Shown here in pieces: positions 42,523 through 45,900 of a stretch of 45,900 bases of DNA. The translations under genes were made by a program, and so were the position numbers. The notes below the pieces were generated by a model. It was not told where the DNA came from. It saw only the letters and a list, made by a program, of their open reading frames with translations, and did no database searches. This DNA is from Gammaproteobacteria bacterium (lineage in GTDB: Bacteria; Pseudomonadota; Gammaproteobacteria; SG8-11): positions 1 to 45,900 of the forward strand of contig JAADIM010000123.1 of assembly GCA_013151345.1 (NCBI GenBank), given 5' to 3'. Every line of letters begins with the position of its first letter. Positions within the stretch are counted from its first letter, which is position 1.

Positions 42523-43179
42523 TTGATTATGTGCAAGCTACTATTGATTATCTCGGTAATCACAATCACCAACTGTAGTTATCTTCGGGACTGGCGCTAC
42601 TTGCCACAATCTGACAATGATAAAAAGGAAATCTATGTGGTCAGTCACGGCTGGCATACAGGGATAGTTGTCTCCTCAAAAAATATTTCACCAGAATTGT
42701 CTTTTTTATTTCCATATTTTGATCGCGGAGAGTATTTTGAAATTGGATGGGGTGATAAAGGTTTTTATCAGGCAAGCGAAATCACAGGCGATCTTGTCAT
42801 AAAAGCGTTGTTATGGCCTACTCCAAGCGTTATGCATGTTGTCTCTCTAAATAATTCGCCCGAAAAAGTTTTCCCGCACAGCAACGTGATAAGGGTGACT
42901 ATTTCCGAAACCGGCCACAAAAAACTGAACAAAATCATATTAAATTCATTTAAAAAAAATGAAAATGGTAATGCCATTAAAACGGACAAAGGATTATATG
43001 GTGACAGTATGTTTTTCATGGGAGAAAGCTATTTTTTTATGACCAACACCTGTAATACCTGGACGTCTGAGATGTTGTACAGTGCCGGTTTGCCGATGAG
43101 CACCTTTCTCACGTTGACCGCCAGTAGCGTTATACGGCAAGTTGAAAACGCGACTCAAAAAAACAACTACACACCTTAA
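42523..43179 (+). CDS. DUF2459/TIGR02117-like protein
   Basis: IYVVSHGWHTGIVVSSKNI...YFEIGWGDKGFYQA...NTCNTWTSEMLYSAGLPMS. Confidence 0.85.
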   Translation: MIMCKLLLIISVITITNCSYLRDWRYLPQSDNDKKEIYVVSHGWHTGIVVSSKNISPELSFLFPYFDRGEYFEIGWGDKGFYQASEITGDLVIKALLWPTPSVMHVVSLNNSPEKVFPHSNVIRVTISETGHKKLNKIILNSFKKNENGNAIKTDKGLYGDSMFFMGESYFFMTNTCNTWTSEMLYSAGLPMSTFLTLTASSVIRQVENATQKNNYTP

Positions 43180-43331
43180 TGATGTAGGCCTAGCTACGGA
43201 TTAACTACAGCACTAAACTGTGAAAAGTCAAAAGACAAGACTTGCCAGCAGTTCTTGCCCACGGCGAAGATAAATGCCGTCGGTACGTTCCCGGCATGAA
43301 ACTGATGATTTTAGCGTAATTAGGTTCGCAT

Positions 43332-44216
43332 CTATTGCTCACAACAAAAACCACTCTGTTTTAGCTGCTCGCGAAAAGCGGGGACAAAATAACACACTCC
43401 CTCCAGCACACCAGCCGAATAATTACCGTTCATATGGGCGTTGTTACCCGTGGCCAGATAGAGCGCTTGATGCGTGCCATTTCTCTGCGTCAAGCGTAGC
43501 GCAGATTCTCTTACATCCTCAGCCGCATTGGCGACCAGCACCGACGGAATAGCACTGCCCAATACGGGCAGGTCATTGCCGCTATCACCCGCAAAGACCA
43601 CCTCATCCCGCAACAGACCCAATTGCTGGCGAAGAAAGTCTATGGCGTGCAATTTGGTGGCATTTTCTGGCAGCACATCCAATAGCCCAATGTCTTTGGG
43701 TTCATCCACGCTCCATACCAGGCTGGCCTGCACGCCAACCTCTTTCACACGCTGAGCCATCAGGGATAACAAATCGGCCTGCTTTACATGCAAAGAGACA
43801 TAATAGCTCAGTTTGTGGGTGTTTTGTTTGCCAGACTCCTGTGGCTGAAGATCAGAGATATCATCAAACAACGCTTTTATTTGCCCATGGCTTTTGCCAT
43901 TCCAGTCTTTTTCAATCACATTCTCCCAAGCCTGAAGTAGTTGCCACTGCTGGTCTACTATACGATAGATTTTGGTACCGACATCAGTGATGGCGTAGCG
44001 CGGCCAGGGCAGGCTGTAGTTCTTTATGGCTTGTTTAACCAGTTGCTGATGGCGACCTGTCACATAAACAAGGGTTACTTGCGGCTGACTGCAGAATTCT
44101 GCAAATTGTTTACGCGCCTGCGAATGTTCCGATTGCGCGCCATTGGGGATGACCGTTCTATCCATATCGGCACATAACAGCAGTTGTGGCTCACGCATAG
44201 GTTTAGGTTCACTCAT
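43332..44216 (-). CDS. HAD-superfamily IIB hydrolase, sucrose-phosphate-phosphatase-like
   Basis: QLLLCADMDRTVIP; VYVTGRHQQLV; VFAGDSGNDLPVLGSAIPSVLVANA. Confidence 0.87.
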   Translation of the reverse strand: MSEPKPMREPQLLLCADMDRTVIPNGAQSEHSQARKQFAEFCSQPQVTLVYVTGRHQQLVKQAIKNYSLPWPRYAITDVGTKIYRIVDQQWQLLQAWENVIEKDWNGKSHGQIKALFDDISDLQPQESGKQNTHKLSYYVSLHVKQADLLSLMAQRVKEVGVQASLVWSVDEPKDIGLLDVLPENATKLHAIDFLRQQLGLLRDEVVFAGDSGNDLPVLGSAIPSVLVANAAEDVRESALRLTQRNGTHQALYLATGNNAHMNGNYSAGVLEGVCYFVPAFREQLKQSGFCCEQ

Positions 44217-44854
44217 TGGGCATCTTCGCATTCATTAAAACCTTTACCAAATTTTTCATCAAACTTTTCCTCTTTAAACTCTTCTTAATATTAAACAAGG
44301 TGCCATACACATGGCGTAGCGTGCTCATCCTTTGGACGAACTTGGTAAAGGCGAAATAATTCAATAACATCAAATATTTAGCGTAACTTCGAAGCGATCA
44401 ACTGATGAATTTACGCCTATCCAATGCCCTGGGCAATCTATTAATATCAGTCACGTTGGCGCGTTTACCACGAATGATATTTAACCAATAAAATTGGAGT
44501 AGCCGCCATCGCATCGTTCATGAATCTAAGCGCAGCACTTAAAATTACTCATAAGCCTAGCGTAAGCGCAGTGAGTTAATCTCACTATGTACGAACTATA
44601 CGATTTGTCGGCATAATATAGCGCGTTAAAACACGGTGTGGCTATGGTCTCGGTCAGGCGGTTTTTCCAGGCCTGAGCATATACCCACTTTTTTAATGGA
44701 TAAATACCCAATAGACAGGTATTTTTTTCCTCCCTTTGAAATATAAAGTACAAATCCAACATAAAGTTACGGAATTAGTCTCATTTTTGCTATTATGCGC
44801 TCGACGCCTGTCACCTTAGGGTGCAAATAAAACTTAATAAATAGGAGATATCAC

Positions 44855-45076
44855 ATGTCGACTTTGAAACTACTGCGCTTCGCGCTCATCCTGGCGGCAA
44901 TCGGCACGCTAACAGCCTGCGATCGGGACAACGGACCAAAAGATGCGGACAAAGAAATGGAACAATCCGGCGAAATGGCCAAGGATCAGTTAGAAGAGAC
45001 CAAGAGCGGATTAATGGATGAGGCCAGCGAGATGGATCAATCAACCGAAGAGGCCAAGAAAAAGCTAGAAGAATAG
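44855..45076 (+). CDS. Small putative lipoprotein, acidic/lysine-rich helical
   Basis: Lipobox ILAAIGTLTAC; good ribosome-binding site (aggag) upstream. Confidence 0.7.
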   Translation: MSTLKLLRFALILAAIGTLTACDRDNGPKDADKEMEQSGEMAKDQLEETKSGLMDEASEMDQSTEEAKKKLEE

Positions 45077-45523
45077 ACCAACAACTAGGCACACACGCAT
45101 TGTGCACCGATTAGCACCCCAGTACACGGATTTTCGTGATCAATCCGCAGTGAAGGTGCATTATGCTGTTTTGGGCTTGGGCGTTTTTTTTCATCGCGAT
45201 CATCGCAGGTGTCGTGAGATTTACTAGCGCAGTAGGCGCTGGTGCGACGGGTATTGCCAGAGGCCCTGACACCCACCCCTCGATGCAGACTTCATCGAGA
45301 ATATACGTGAGTGGCATCTTAATGTGCTGCAAACAGATAAATTAAGTGTGGTGATCATGTTAAATTCATCAGTTGAAATTTCCGTTCCTCGATAACTGCT
45401 CCGGCGCAAATTAACGTCAACATTGAAATCAAAGGAATCAGTGGCGCTCTTGCCGATAACGTCCGTCTGTTTCTAAGCATCGAACAACAAAAAACGCATA
45501 GCGCACTGAGTGAAACTTCAGAC

Positions 45524-45814
45524 TTACTGATTTTTATCAATCAACTTCACTAACCTATCTAAATGTGCCGCCGTACCATACCTTCTGGACTTTGTGCCTT
45601 CGTTGGCATTTGTGTCATCCAAAAAGGCTACTTGCTCATTATAAATCAGCTTAGTGCCATTTTCGAACGGTTGAAACTCAACCGAAGCCAGTGAGACAGA
45701 ATGGTGGTTGGCGTTGATATGCATGTCATAGGCATAAACGATACGTTCGTTAACAGAAATATAATGGAAATGGGCGGTATATACGGCTACCGTGTGCGGT
45801 CCTTTGGTAATATA
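45524..45814 (-). pseudogene. SRPBCC/AHSA1-like domain, C-terminal part only, 5' end interrupted by MITE family A
   Basis: Minus-strand frame reads KGPHTVAVYTAHFHYISVNERIVYAYDMHINANHHSVSLASVEFQPFENGTKLIYNEQVAFLDD...; upstream the frame enters the repeat and meets a stop. Confidence 0.75.
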
Positions 45815-45900
45815 TACCCGTAGCGTTTGAGATTTAGGTGTTAAGAGTGCGCTCTATTCATTTCATGGCAAGGCGACATGACGAGTAATAGCGGGACTAT
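45815..45900 (+). mobile_element. MITE-like family A copy, cut by window end
   Basis: tacccgtagcgtttgagatttaggtgttaagagtgcgctctattcatttcatggcaaggcgacatgacgagtaatagcgggactat. Confidence 0.82.

Noticed and set aside
44526-44762. 78-aa minus-strand ORF in a long intergenic region
   Set aside because: No family signature or convincing start context; likely chance ORF.
45085-45409. Several overlapping 60-73 aa ORFs near the window end
   Set aside because: Overlap on both strands with no domain signatures; not supportable as genes.

Overview
This 45.9 kb window looks like a gammaproteobacterial chromosome segment. That assignment is an inference from gene content and order, such as dapF-DUF484-xerC-hslV-hslU-DUF971-ubiE-ubiJ-ubiB-hemW. 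It contains mostly housekeeping genes (hem, ubi, hslUV, moaCD, pyrophosphatase/PPi-phosphofructokinase, adk, hemB, pit, aroE, gor, gltA) plus accessory material. I saw no rRNA, tRNA or CRISPR. The most notable items are: (1) a co-directional 9-gene block (32409-41358). It encodes a diheme cytochrome c, a Tat-exported NapA-family molybdoenzyme, NapG- and NapH-like Fe-S proteins, a FixH/CopC-like exported protein, a monoheme cytochrome c, and a complete Rieske/cytochrome b/cytochrome c1 set. No napB, napC or napD is present, so it is a candidate unusual bc1-linked periplasmic molybdoenzyme respiratory chain. (2) An adenylate kinase with a zinc-type LID, an acidic linker and a ~126-residue histone-H1-like Lys/Ala/Thr tail. 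(3) A 179-bp MITE-like element with ~70-bp imperfect inverted repeats and a TTAAT target duplication. It splits a DUF4340 gene, and in-silico excision restores the reading frame. (4) A second hairpin MITE-like family in three places: inside the nap-like/bc1 cluster, downstream of xerC, and truncating an SRPBCC/AHSA1 gene at the window end. (5) Many short degenerate tandem repeats (12-17 bp units) at intergenic borders. Gene names come from motif and family recognition only. No database search was run.
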